From Candidatus Kouleothrix ribensis (GTDB lineage: Bacteria > Chloroflexota > Chloroflexia > Chloroflexales > Roseiflexaceae), in NCBI GenBank assembly GCA_016722075.1, contig JADKGW010000001.1:2542001-2606000 (forward strand): a DNA stretch of 64,000 nucleotides, given 5' to 3'. A model generated the notes under the pieces. It was not told the DNA's origin. It did not search any database and saw only the letters and a list, made by a program, of their open reading frames with translations. The stretch's first letter is position 1; each line of letters starts with the position of its first letter. Positions 25,533 through 34,035 of the stretch are shown in pieces. The translations under genes were made by a program, and so were the position numbers.

Positions 25533-26074
25533 AGGTCGTTCATCACACTACGGCCGAGCGTCGCGCCGAGGCCCGGCCAGATCGAGCAGAAGAACAAGCC
25601 GGCCGATAGGCCCGCCAGCGCGCCATTGATCAGCAGCAGCCAGTAGGGCGCCGCCGGCCACCCAACGATCTCAGCCGACCACAGGCCGAACGGTAGCGCG
25701 CTCGCCAGCAGGCGTAGCGGCCAGGCCCAGGCCAGGTAGCCCGCCAGCGGCTGCGCCCAGCGTCGGCCGCGCGCCCAGGCCTTGAAGGCGAACCAGCCAG
25801 CCCACAGGCCGATCGTCGCACCCCAGCAGCGCGCACACACCGCCATCGGGAAGCCCAGCAGCATATACGATTTCGCGGGCGTTGGGCAGACATACAGCGC
25901 GAGCAGATCGCGCGCGAGCGCCCCCGAGTCGGCCAGCAGCGGCAGCCGCGTGGCCTGGAACAGCGGGGCCGCCAGCGGCCCCAGGAACAGCACCCACAGG
26001 CAGGCCTGGTAGGGCCACGCCGGCCACGCGCGCGGCCGCGCACGCCGCTGATAGAAGGCTGGCAGCGTCTGCAT
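25529..26074 (-). CDS. DUF2085 membrane protein
   Basis: The 181-residue protein has four to five hydrophobic segments and the DUF2085 core CPTPAKSYMLLGFPMAVCARCWGATIG, where the CxRCxG motif is conserved and a preceding Cys may pair with it. The start at 26074 lies one base beyond the crtB stop, and the end overlaps the TIGR01777 gene by four bases. Function of the family is unknown. Its place in a carotenoid operon may be only transcriptional convenience. Confidence 0.75.
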   Translation of the reverse strand: MQTLPAFYQRRARPRAWPAWPYQACLWVLFLGPLAAPLFQATRLPLLADSGALARDLLALYVCPTPAKSYMLLGFPMAVCARCWGATIGLWAGWFAFKAWARGRRWAQPLAGYLAWAWPLRLLASALPFGLWSAEIVGWPAAPYWLLLINGALAGLSAGLFFCSIWPGLGATLGRSVMNDL

Positions 26075-26075
26075 A

Positions 26076-27080
26076 TTATTCCCACGCCTCGCCGCGCAGG
26101 CGCCGGCGCACCTGCCAGAGCAGCAGCAGCTTGGTTGGCAGCGGCACATACGCGCGCTGCACAAACACATTGAAATCGCAGGCGACGATCTTATCGAGAA
26201 TGCCGCGATAGATCTGGGCCGCAGCGGCAATCGCAAGCCGGCCGTCGGCGTTCAACAGCCTGATACCATCCCATGATTCCTCGTACAACCGGTGTGCGCG
26301 CGCAATCTCGAAGCGCATCAGGCTACGAAATGCCGCGTCGCGCCGGCCATTCAGAATATCGTCGTCGGTCAGTCCGAAACGCGCCAGATCTTCCAGCGGC
26401 AGGTACACACGGCCGCGCTGGGCATCCTCGCCGACATCGCGGAGGATATTCGTCAGCTGAAGCGCCACGCCCAGCCGGATGGCGTAGCCCGCCGCACCCT
26501 CGCGATAGCCGATGATATGCATCGAGATCAGGCCGACCACCGAGGCCACGCGATAGCAGTAGAGCCACAGATCGTCGAATGTTGCATAGCGATTGACCGT
26601 CAGATCCATCGCGATCCCGGCCAGCAGCTCGTTAGCCAGGTAGGCCGGCACATGGTAGCGCGCCGAGGTATCGTTCCAGGCCAGCAGCACCGCGCTATCG
26701 GGCGGCGCTTCGGCGGCCTGCACCTGCGAAACCCAGGTGGCCAGTGCCTGAGTCGCATCCTGGCATGGGCGATCGACGATATCGTCGCTGGTGCGGCAGA
26801 ACGCGTAGAGTGCGCGAATGGCGCTGCGTTTATCGGGCGGCAGCAGCTGCGTGCTCAGGAAGAAGCTGCGTGAGTGCGTGCGGGTAATCTCGACGCAGGT
26901 GCGATACGCATCCGGCAGCATAATCGTCGGACGGGGCGAACGTGCCGCCTCGGCGCGCGCCGGCTCCTCAGGCTCGGCTATGCGCCGCAGAGCCGCCAGC
27001 AGCGCCGAGGCCTCGCTGTGTGGAACCTCACGCTCGCCCTGGGCAAGCGGAATCCAACCATGAGAATGGCTAAGCGACAC
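26076..27080 (-). CDS. crtB: Phytoene/squalene synthase family protein
   Basis: The 334-residue protein has the two prenyl-diphosphate metal motifs of head-to-head synthases, RTSDDIVD and LRDVGEDAQRGRVYLP, plus HSRSFFLSTQLLPPDKR. These match bacterial phytoene synthases, which join two geranylgeranyl diphosphates in the first step of carotenoid formation. An N-terminal extension of ~50 residues precedes the catalytic domain. The GTG start has AAGGAG six bases upstream. The CarH-type regulator is encoded just upstream on the same strand. Squalene synthase activity cannot be excluded by sequence alone. Confidence 0.88.
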   Translation of the reverse strand: MSLSHSHGWIPLAQGEREVPHSEASALLAALRRIAEPEEPARAEAARSPRPTIMLPDAYRTCVEITRTHSRSFFLSTQLLPPDKRSAIRALYAFCRTSDDIVDRPCQDATQALATWVSQVQAAEAPPDSAVLLAWNDTSARYHVPAYLANELLAGIAMDLTVNRYATFDDLWLYCYRVASVVGLISMHIIGYREGAAGYAIRLGVALQLTNILRDVGEDAQRGRVYLPLEDLARFGLTDDDILNGRRDAAFRSLMRFEIARAHRLYEESWDGIRLLNADGRLAIAAAAQIYRGILDKIVACDFNVFVQRAYVPLPTKLLLLWQVRRRLRGEAWE

Positions 27081-27276
27081 TCTCTACTCCTTCCTTCGAA
27101 ACGGCGATTACGCCGCAGCGGTGCGCACTATAATATTGCGTTTATCGCAGGCCGTGGTAAATAGTACGTGTCAGGCTCGCATTTCGGATGTCGCCGGGCG
27201 CATTGCAATGCGCTGCCGCCCGATCGGCATTCGTTCCACCAATAACAGTACGGGCCGGCCGGCGCCGCATAGCAAA

Positions 27277-27301
27277 GCGGCGCACGGTACCCGTGCGCCG
27301 C
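27277..27301 (-). terminator. Hairpin downstream of carH
   Basis: An exact 11-bp stem (27277-27287 with 27291-27301, GCGGCGCACGG) with a TAC loop lies 30 bases after the carH stop on the minus strand, before crtB. No T-tract; termination may be partial. Confidence 0.6.
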
Positions 27302-27330
27302 CGAGATGACATGGCTGGTCTACCAGGGCG

Positions 27331-28284
27331 CTACTCCTGACCCGCCGATGAGTTGCGCGCCATCAGCCCGCCTACAATATCGACCAGTGCGCGCGAGTCG
27401 TGGCCAAGGAACGTACCTTGTATGGTATCGCACAGCTCGGGGTTGACATTAAACGCCCGCCCACCATAGCCAAAATACACCTGCGGGTAGGTATCGTGCA
27501 GTGCGTGCCCCACCTTCACTAGCTCCATCGCCGTCTCGATCGTCGAAGCCGACATGCACACCAGGCTGGGCTTGACGGCGCCAACCGTCTCGAGCAGATC
27601 GGCCAGTGGCACCTGCGGGCCAAGGTACACCACATGCCAGCCGCGGCGCACCAGGAATAGGGCCGACATCAGCATGCCCAGATCGTGTAGCTCGCCCGGC
27701 GCGCAGCCGACGATGATCGTGGCGCGGTGGCTGCCACCCTCGAACACATTCAGTAGGCCGGCCAGCTTACGCCGTACAAACTGTGTCGCAAAATGCTCGG
27801 CTGCTACATTGATCTCGCCGCGATGCCAGCGCTCGCCGATCTCGATCATCGCTGGCTGGATCATGTCGAGCAGCACTTGCTCGAATGGGTAGAGCGAGAA
27901 CGCCTCGCTCACCAGCCGCTCAGCCTGGTGTAGATCAAACTCGCTCAACGCCTGCGTAAACTCGTCGAGCACGCGGCTCAGCGCGCGCGAATCGGTGTTG
28001 CTGGCCGGCTCTTCGGCTGCCGAGTCAATCGTATTCGTCAGCAGCACCACGGCGTGGCTGATATTCACCCCTTCAACCGTACGATCACGCAGCCAGCGAA
28101 TAATTGCCATATCGCGCTCGGAGTAGAGCCGATGCCCACCGGCGGTGCGCTGCGGTCGCGGCACACCATAGCGCCGCTCCCAGGCTCGGAATGTATCGGC
28201 TGGCACACCCGTCTCGCGAGCGACCGCCTTGGTATTGAACACGGGCGAAAGCGAGAGCTGCCCTAGAAGGGGAGGTTGCGCCAT
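27331..28284 (-). CDS. carH: CarH-like B12-dependent MerR-family light regulator
   Basis: The 317-residue protein has a MerR DNA-binding head (residues ~14-85; TFRAWERRYGVPRPQRTAGGHRLY), a helical B12-capping domain with the light-sensor signature W-x9-EH (Trp153, Glu163, His164) and a cobalamin-binding Rossmann domain with ELHDLG (199-203 region), where His200 would be the lower cobalt ligand. In known CarH proteins adenosylcobalamin holds a DNA-bound tetramer in the dark, and light breaks it, releasing carotenoid genes. All key residues are present. crtB lies downstream on the same strand. A strong promoter with an overlapping inverted repeat precedes the gene, suggesting self-repression. 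Confidence 0.87.
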   Translation of the reverse strand: MAQPPLLGQLSLSPVFNTKAVARETGVPADTFRAWERRYGVPRPQRTAGGHRLYSERDMAIIRWLRDRTVEGVNISHAVVLLTNTIDSAAEEPASNTDSRALSRVLDEFTQALSEFDLHQAERLVSEAFSLYPFEQVLLDMIQPAMIEIGERWHRGEINVAAEHFATQFVRRKLAGLLNVFEGGSHRATIIVGCAPGELHDLGMLMSALFLVRRGWHVVYLGPQVPLADLLETVGAVKPSLVCMSASTIETAMELVKVGHALHDTYPQVYFGYGGRAFNVNPELCDTIQGTFLGHDSRALVDIVGGLMARNSSAGQE

Positions 28285-28312
28285 AATACATCGACCCTGT
28301 TACAAAGTATTG

Positions 28313-28325
28313 CTTGATAGTCAAG
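28313..28325. promoter_or_regulatory. Inverted repeat overlapping the carH promoter, candidate CarH operator
   Basis: CTTGA-TAG-TCAAG is an exact 5-base inverted repeat that overlaps the -10 box by two bases and covers the expected transcription start. A bound MerR-type protein there would block transcription. Confidence 0.5.
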
Positions 28326-28352
28326 TGTATCATGTCGCACAGTCTATGTCAA
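28324..28352 (-). promoter_or_regulatory. Strong sigma70-type promoter for carH
   Basis: On the minus strand, TTGACA (28352-28347) is followed by a 17-base spacer and TACACT (28329-28324). The leader to the carH start at 28284 is about 33 bases. Confidence 0.75.
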
Positions 28353-28461
28353 TTTATTGCACAACTACACTACAAGCAGGCCAGGCTGTCTATACAGCTC
28401 TGTGATGCAATCTTCGGCGCCGAGGCGTCTGGCCCGGCCCGTTCGGCGAATGGTGCAGATA

Positions 28462-29331
28462 TCACACCAGCCGGGCCGCGCTGATACTCAAAATTGGTGG
28501 TAGATCATGCTTGAGCACCTGCCACTCCCGCCCACGATCGCTGCTGAGCACGAGCTGGCCACCCGCGCTGCCGGCGAATACCACATCGATATGATAGCTG
28601 GCCGGCGCCAGTGCCGTAAGCACACCGGCCAGACCGATCACGCTCCAGCTTGCACCGCTATCGTCGCTGCGCGCCAGGCCGCCGCTGGCACACGCCAGCA
28701 GCAGCGCCGCCGATTGGCCGGCCAGCGCGACGATCGGCCCGGCCGCCGCCGGCGCGCTGGTGCGCCGCTGCCAGCCTGCCTCGGCGGCGCTACAGGCGAA
28801 CAGGCCGCCGCCGGCCACGGCCAGCACCAGCCCCGGCTGCTGCGGCGGCGCCGCCAACCCTGTCACTGCCGCCGGCAATGCGGCACCGTAGCGTGCCCAG
28901 CTGCGCCCTGCATCCTGGCTACACAGCACCTGTTCGCCTGCAGCCGCATACAGCCAGCTGCCCGCGTGGGCCAACGGGCCGGGCGCGGCCATCATTGCGC
29001 GCGCATCCCAAGTCGTGCCGGCATCTTCGCTGGCGTACAGCGCTGCACCAGCACGCAGGTACAGCTGCAGCGCTGCCGGCCCGGCGATCAGGTCGGCGTC
29101 CCACGCAAACAGCTGGCGCCAGCTCTGGCCACCATCCGCGCTCTGCTGCACGCCCATGCCCACAACCGCCGCGAATACCACCAGTGGATCGTGCGGCAGT
29201 GCCCACACCGCCGCCACCGCGTGCCCACGGAATGGCTGCCCGATCTTCAGCCAGCGCCCGATCTCATTCGGGTTGCTGAACAGAAACAGCCCATCGCCAG
29301 TGCCAACAAACAGCAGCCCGGCTTTAGCCAT
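28462..29331 (-). CDS. BNR-repeat (sialidase-fold) beta-propeller protein
   Basis: The 289-residue protein has at least five Asp-box/BNR motifs at regular spacing: SADGGQSW, SEDAGTTW, SQDAGRSW, SDDSGASW and SSDRGREW. These mark a beta-propeller like those in sialidases and Ycf48-type assembly factors. There is no signal peptide or anchor, so it appears cytoplasmic, and no sialidase catalytic Arg triad is evident. It ends a minus-strand row after aroA, 88 bases downstream. It could be a scaffold; the partner is not indicated. Confidence 0.78.
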   Translation of the reverse strand: MAKAGLLFVGTGDGLFLFSNPNEIGRWLKIGQPFRGHAVAAVWALPHDPLVVFAAVVGMGVQQSADGGQSWRQLFAWDADLIAGPAALQLYLRAGAALYASEDAGTTWDARAMMAAPGPLAHAGSWLYAAAGEQVLCSQDAGRSWARYGAALPAAVTGLAAPPQQPGLVLAVAGGGLFACSAAEAGWQRRTSAPAAAGPIVALAGQSAALLLACASGGLARSDDSGASWSVIGLAGVLTALAPASYHIDVVFAGSAGGQLVLSSDRGREWQVLKHDLPPILSISAARLV

Positions 29332-29352
29332 TATCTCCTCCAGCGCTTGCCA

Positions 29353-29378
29353 GCGGGGCGGGGGGCCAGCCCCGAAAC
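29353..29378. repeat. Short GC-rich hairpin, loose relative of 11565-11592
   Basis: GGGGC at about 29355 pairs with GCCCC near 29370, and the sequence ends CGAAAC as in the copies at 11565 and 36867. It is in the gap between aroA and the BNR gene. Confidence 0.4.
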
Positions 29379-29419
29379 TTCCTTCTCAGCCCAGGGTGCA
29401 TCCGCTCGCACCCTCGTGA

Positions 29420-30697
29420 TTACCCGAGCAGATCCGCGAAACGCTCGAAGAAATCGGGGAACGTCTTGGCAACTGCCTCGGCGCCGGCGATCCGCAGCCC
29501 TGGTATCTTCAGCCCGGCCACCGCGAAGCCCATCGCCATCCGGTGATCATGGTGCGAGTCGATCACCGCGCCATGCTGCCAACCCGGCTCAATCGCCAGG
29601 CCGTCGGGGTATTCGTTCACCACAACGCCTAGCTTGCGCAGCTCGGTCACCAGCGCCGCGATCCGGTCGGTTTCGTGATGCCGGATCAGCGCAACATTCC
29701 GAATCGTGGTTGGGCGGTCGGCAAATGGTGCCAGCGCCGCCAGGGTGATCGCCATATCGGGCAGCTTGCTCAAATCGACATCGACGCCGCGCAGCTGCGC
29801 TGGCCCCTGCAGCTCGATCCAGCCATCGCCAGCAGTGATCGTGCAGCCCATCTGCTCGAGTATCGCAAGAAATGCGACATCCCCCTGGATTGCGTCGCGC
29901 CCAAGCCCGGCGACGCGCACCCGCCCGGCGGTGGCTGCCGCCGCTGCAAAGAAATATGAGGCATTCGAGGCATCGGGTTCGATCCGGTATGCGCGCGCGG
30001 CGTAGCGCTGGCCGGCCCGCACCTGGAAGCGTTCGTAGCCCACGCGCTCGACCGTCGCACCAAACGCCGCCATCAGCGTCGTGGTCATGTCGATATACGG
30101 CGTCGCAGCCAGTGGCGTGGTCATCACCAGCTCGACATCGCGCTCGGCGTATGGCGCTACCATCAGCAGCGCCGAAAGAAACTGGCTGGTCTTGTCGCCG
30201 GCTAGTTCGGCCATGCCGCCGCGCAGGCCGCACGCCTCCATGCGGATGGGCAGGCCGCCATGCTCGCCCAGGCTGTGGCAGTAGCTGCCCAACCGGTTCA
30301 GTGTGCCGATCAGATCAGCCATAGGCCGCTGGCGCATGCGCGCGTTGCCGTCGATGGTGTAGTGGCCCTGGCCCAGCGCCGCATAGGCCAGCAGAAAGCG
30401 CGCCGCCGTGCCGGCCAGCTCGACCCACAGCTCGGCTGCGGTGGCCGGCGGGCCAGCGCCAAGCCCATGCACACGCACCTGCTCAGCAGCACGATCGGCC
30501 TCGACCGCCACGCCCAGGCGCTGAAGCCCATCGATGAACCAGTGGCTGTCGTCGCTGAACAGCACGCCCTCGAGCGTAGATACGCCCTCGGCCAGCGCGG
30601 CCAGCAGCAGCGCGCGGTTGGTGATGCTCTTCGAGCCGGGGATGCGTGCGAGCGCGTCGAGCGGCCGCAGCGCGGGTGTGATCGCGATCGTGGTCAT
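29420..30697 (-). CDS. aroA: 3-phosphoshikimate 1-carboxyvinyltransferase (EPSP synthase)
   Basis: The 425-residue protein matches full-length EPSP synthase, which transfers enolpyruvate from PEP to shikimate 3-phosphate in aromatic amino acid synthesis. It has PGSKSITNRALLLAALA (from residue 20, Lys23), AGTAARFLLAYAALG, DGNARMRQRPMADL, GDKTSQFLSALLM, LPDMAITLAALAPFA, IRHHETDRIAAL and SHHDHRMAMGFAVAGL, covering both halves of the active site. AGTAARF stands where many enzymes have GNAGTAMRP. It follows a methyltransferase gene and precedes the BNR gene on the same strand. Confidence 0.95.
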   Translation of the reverse strand: MTTIAITPALRPLDALARIPGSKSITNRALLLAALAEGVSTLEGVLFSDDSHWFIDGLQRLGVAVEADRAAEQVRVHGLGAGPPATAAELWVELAGTAARFLLAYAALGQGHYTIDGNARMRQRPMADLIGTLNRLGSYCHSLGEHGGLPIRMEACGLRGGMAELAGDKTSQFLSALLMVAPYAERDVELVMTTPLAATPYIDMTTTLMAAFGATVERVGYERFQVRAGQRYAARAYRIEPDASNASYFFAAAAATAGRVRVAGLGRDAIQGDVAFLAILEQMGCTITAGDGWIELQGPAQLRGVDVDLSKLPDMAITLAALAPFADRPTTIRNVALIRHHETDRIAALVTELRKLGVVVNEYPDGLAIEPGWQHGAVIDSHHDHRMAMGFAVAGLKIPGLRIAGAEAVAKTFPDFFERFADLLG

Positions 30698-30812
30698 GAT
30701 CTTCTACCTACCACCTGATGATCAGGCCTGCGCGACACGGTGTATCAGCTTGGGTTGATCAGGCATGTGTGCCGGTGCGGCGCACGGTGCTGCCACCCCA
30801 GCACGTGTACAT

Positions 30813-31640
30813 CTACGCGCCAGGCTCAGCCTGGTGGAACATGACCAGGCCATCCTGGCGTACCGCGACGGTGTGCAGGCCATGGCGTGCCAGCTGCGCC
30901 GTCAGCTCTTCGAGCGACCAGAACATGATCCCGCCGGGCTGCAGCCCGGCCTGCACCAGCCGGCCGGCCGGCGTAGCCGCGCGCGCCAGTGTCATCGCCA
31001 CCAGGCGGCCGCCAGGCGCCAGCACGCGGCGCACCTCGGCCAGGCAGCCGCCGAGATCGCCAATCTCGTTCAGCGAGCCGCCGATCGCCACACCGGCGGC
31101 CAGCCCGGCACCAACCGGCAGCGCCTGCGCCTCGGCGCGCACAAAGCTGATCCGCAGCCGGGCCGCGCGCGCAAACCTGCGCGCCTGCGCCAGCATCGGC
31201 AGTGCGTGATCGATGCCCAGCACATGCCCCGGTGCGCCGCGCCGTGCCCGCGTGAGCGCCCGGGCGTACAATCCGTTCGAACAGGCAACATCGAGAAACA
31301 GGCCGCCGCGCTGTGGCTGGATCAGCTCGGCCAGCAGCGGCAGCTCGCGCCGGTAGGGAAACGGCTCGCGGCTCAGCAATGTCAGCGCAAACGGCCGCCA
31401 GGCCCGCTCGTAGAGCCAGGCGGTCAGTCGCCATTCATTCGTGATCTGGGCGGGGGTCGGCGGGCGCGCGGGGCCGAGCAGATCGGCGATACCGTCGCGA
31501 ATGGGGTAGGCCGCGCGGCAACCAGCGCATGCCAGCTCGCCGCCGATAATCTCGTTCAGGGGATCGCTAACCGCGTGCTGTAGCACAAGCGTGGCCCGGC
31601 AGCGCGGGCATACCAGGTACGGCAGCAGCTCGTTATACAC
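30813..31640 (-). CDS. SAM-dependent methyltransferase with zinc-ribbon head
   Basis: The 275-residue protein begins with a Trm112-like zinc ribbon (YLVCPRCRA near residue 8 and LACAGCRAAYPIRDGIADLL near 36), and then a class I methyltransferase with motif I FLDVACSNGLYARAL, an acidic strand end HVLGIDHALPML, and GGSLNEIGD. This arrangement is common in ubiquinone/menaquinone-type and RNA methyltransferases; the substrate cannot be told. It starts ten bases after the HD-GYP stop, so the two are probably co-transcribed. Confidence 0.82.
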   Translation of the reverse strand: MYNELLPYLVCPRCRATLVLQHAVSDPLNEIIGGELACAGCRAAYPIRDGIADLLGPARPPTPAQITNEWRLTAWLYERAWRPFALTLLSREPFPYRRELPLLAELIQPQRGGLFLDVACSNGLYARALTRARRGAPGHVLGIDHALPMLAQARRFARAARLRISFVRAEAQALPVGAGLAAGVAIGGSLNEIGDLGGCLAEVRRVLAPGGRLVAMTLARAATPAGRLVQAGLQPGGIMFWSLEELTAQLARHGLHTVAVRQDGLVMFHQAEPGA

Positions 31641-31649
31641 AATTGCTCA

Positions 31650-32645
31650 TCATAGATCGTCGTCGCCAAACCCATCGAACGGACTGCGCTCGGTCAGCAG
31701 GGTGCCGCGGGCGATCAGATCGAGAAACACATCGAGCATTTCCGGCTCGAACTGCGTGCCGCGGCCGGCGCGCAAGCGCCGCACCGCCTCGTCGAGGCCC
31801 AGCGCGGCACGGTACGGCCGATCGGTCGTCATCGCGTCGTAGGCGTCGACGATCGTAATGATCCGCGCGCCGATCGGGATATCCTCGCCCTTCAGGCCGC
31901 GCGGGTAGCCGCTGCCATCCCAATACTCGTGGTGCGCGCTAATGATCGGCGCTACGTCGCGTGCAAACCGCATCTGCGAGATGATCTGTGCGCCGATCTC
32001 GGGGTGCCGGCGCATCTGAATCGTCTCCTCGGGCGTCAGCGGGCCGGGCTTACGAATGATCGCCTCGTCGACGCCGATCTTGCCGATATCGTGTAGTATG
32101 CCGCCATAGCGCACGGCCCGCACCTCTTTGGGATCAAGGCCAAACGCCAGTGCCAGCCGCTCGGAGTAGGCGCGCAGGCGCCGCAGGTGCCCCTCGGTAT
32201 AGGCATCTTTGGCCTCGACTGCGGCCGCCAGCATAAAGATCACGCGCTCGGTGTGTTCGAGCTGATCGGTCAGGTGCTTCAGGCGCAGCTGCGAGCGGAT
32301 GCGCGCCCGCAGGATGCTCTGCTCGAACGGCTTGGTCAGAAAGTCGTCGGCGCCGGCCTCGATCCCGCGCGTGCGATGCTCGCGATCGTCGAGCCCGGTC
32401 AGCATCGTGATCGGGATCAACGCGGTGCGCTCATCCTCTTTCAGACGCTGACACACCGTAAAACCATCGATCTCGGGCATCGTCACGTCGAGCAGAATCA
32501 GGTCGGGCTGCTCTGCCTGAACCCGATCGAGCGCCTCGCGACCATTCGCGGCGGTTACAACACTATAGCCTTCACGGGTGAGAAACCGGGTCAAGACATC
32601 AACAATCGATGGCTCGTCATCAACGACGAGAATCTTCTCGTACAT
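31650..32645 (-). CDS. Response regulator with HD-GYP phosphodiesterase domain
   Basis: The 331-residue protein has a receiver domain (residues 1-120; DDEPS, ILLDVTMPEIDG, MLTG, FLTKPFE) and an HD-GYP domain (about 140-320) with YTEGHLRR, ILHDIGKIGVDEAIIRKPG, HHEYWDGSGYPRGLKG and VDAYDAMTTDRPYR. All metal ligands and the GYP signature are present, so hydrolysis of cyclic di-GMP is expected. The start at 32645 has GGAGG nine bases upstream; an ATG six codons further up is less likely. It leads a row with a methyltransferase and aroA. Confidence 0.92.
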   Translation of the reverse strand: MYEKILVVDDEPSIVDVLTRFLTREGYSVVTAANGREALDRVQAEQPDLILLDVTMPEIDGFTVCQRLKEDERTALIPITMLTGLDDREHRTRGIEAGADDFLTKPFEQSILRARIRSQLRLKHLTDQLEHTERVIFMLAAAVEAKDAYTEGHLRRLRAYSERLALAFGLDPKEVRAVRYGGILHDIGKIGVDEAIIRKPGPLTPEETIQMRRHPEIGAQIISQMRFARDVAPIISAHHEYWDGSGYPRGLKGEDIPIGARIITIVDAYDAMTTDRPYRAALGLDEAVRRLRAGRGTQFEPEMLDVFLDLIARGTLLTERSPFDGFGDDDL

Positions 32646-32914
32646 ACGGAACGGCCTCCCCATTCATGTGACCAAACATGAGTAGAGTCGATCAAACATT
32701 GTGTCTGGCCGCCGACATGGAAGCGAGTATAGTGACGGTTACATGGGCGCTCGCGTATATCGGCCTGTAGTATAGCATATGTTTAGGCCGCACCATCAGC
32801 CGCCAGGCCCTGGGGCCAGGCCATGTCAACATCCGGCGCGCGCAGATCGGGCTGAGCCACTAGATTGATCCTGCGGCATGGGCTGGCACCAGGCGCCACG
32901 CGCACAGCCCGATC

Positions 32915-33247
32915 TTACCGCCCGGCCAGCTGTAGCTGTGGGGGGGCGCCGGCTCCATCAGCACGCACGAAACTGTCCATATCGGCCACAAGCGCACGCA
33001 GATCGAGGCCGTGCATCACTGCCGGCAGCGCCAGCAGCTTGGGGCGGCTTTTTTCCCAGTTGCGGCGCAGCCCACGCGGGTTGTGCTTCTGCCAGTGTAC
33101 CAGCGCCGCAGCGGCCTGGATCACGCCTTTATAGAATGTTGCGTCGGGCTCACCAGAACCAAGCCAGCAGATTTCCCATTGCTCGTGTGCATGCCAGAAT
33201 TCACCCGCGTTGAACAGCCGAATGCCTTCACGATATGTGTCGATCAT
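32915..33247 (-). CDS. DUF309 family protein
   Basis: The 110-residue protein carries the DUF309 core LFNAGEFWHAHEQWEICW with further ATFYKGVIQAAAALVHW, an all-helical domain whose conserved His/Glu/Trp suggest a buried metal or ligand site. Its function is unknown. The ATG at 33247 follows a GTG one codon upstream. A good promoter (33279-33307) drives it. Confidence 0.88.
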   Translation of the reverse strand: MIDTYREGIRLFNAGEFWHAHEQWEICWLGSGEPDATFYKGVIQAAAALVHWQKHNPRGLRRNWEKSRPKLLALPAVMHGLDLRALVADMDSFVRADGAGAPPQLQLAGR

Positions 33248-33278
33248 CACGTTATACCCACTATCACGTTAGGCCGGC

Positions 33279-33307
33279 AGTATACCGCTTCTAGTATAAA
33301 ATGTCTA
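33279..33307 (-). promoter_or_regulatory. Promoter for the DUF309 gene
   Basis: On the minus strand, TAGACA (33307-33302), a 17-base spacer and TATACT (33284-33279) lie about 32 bases before the ATG at 33247. Confidence 0.65.
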
Positions 33308-33404
33308 TCCACGTATAAGAATTCCGTGGCATGGCGAAGGGTCAGGCGTGGGCGTACTGCCCGCCCCTGACCCACCTCAGCGATGCTTGGTTGCGCTTGA
33401 ATCA

Positions 33405-33436
33405 AGCGAGCCACCCGGTGCGCCGGGTGGCTCGCT
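33405..33436 (-). terminator. Terminator hairpin after the A-type Fe-S gene
   Basis: An exact 14-bp stem (AGCGAGCCACCCGG arms) around a TGCG loop lies 29 bases downstream of the Fe-S carrier stop on the minus strand, followed by TTGATTCAAG. Confidence 0.7.
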
Positions 33437-33464
33437 GCGCCTATAGTTGGCCGGCCAGCACGCC

Positions 33465-33926
33465 CTAGCCGTGGCCGCAGCTACCGCAGCCGCCGCCGGC
33501 GTAGCCGCCATCGTAGTCCTCGGACTCGCCCGCGCCCTGATCTTTGGAGCGGAACGAGTGGCCGCAGCCGCAGCTGGCTACCGCGTTGGGGTTGTCGATC
33601 TTGAATGCGCCGGCCAGCATATTGTCTTGCTGGTAATCGATCGACGCACCGCCCAGGTAGTTCGCGCTGATCGGGTCGACGATCAGCTTCAGACCGAACG
33701 CCTCCCAGGTCGTATCACCCTCGCGCACCTCGTCGTCGAAGGTCATGCCATACTGGAGGCCCGAGCAGCCGCCACCCGATACGAACACGCGCAGGCCATA
33801 GCCGCTCAGGGCTTTCTCGTGCATCATCGCCTGTAGCCGGCTAGCGGCCACTTCGCTGATCGAGAGCAGTGAGGTAGGCATCGCCGGGGCGTCCACGCCG
33901 ATCAGATCCTGTTCAATTACTGCCAT
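33465..33926 (-). CDS. A-type iron-sulphur carrier (IscA/ErpA family) with Cys-rich tail
   Basis: The 153-residue protein has the HesB/IscA fold with the three cluster Cys: Cys54 in GGGCSGLQYG and Cys119/Cys121 in SCGCGHSF. It should carry and insert Fe-S clusters. Two additions are unusual: an N-terminal ~18-residue extension and a ~30-residue Gly/Asp-rich tail ending GGGCGSCGHG, which adds a further CxxC pair (Cys147, Cys150). The gene stands alone with its own terminator. Whether it is ErpA or IscA in role cannot be decided. Confidence 0.88.
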   Translation of the reverse strand: MAVIEQDLIGVDAPAMPTSLLSISEVAASRLQAMMHEKALSGYGLRVFVSGGGCSGLQYGMTFDDEVREGDTTWEAFGLKLIVDPISANYLGGASIDYQQDNMLAGAFKIDNPNAVASCGCGHSFRSKDQGAGESEDYDGGYAGGGCGSCGHG

Positions 33927-34035
33927 TCCTAGTGCCTCCTAGCGGGATCGCGATAGCCGAACCATACGGCGACCAGTATACCAGACTTTATCAAGAAATG
34001 CTAGAGCTTTCTTTCGTAATAGCGAGTCGCTATCA

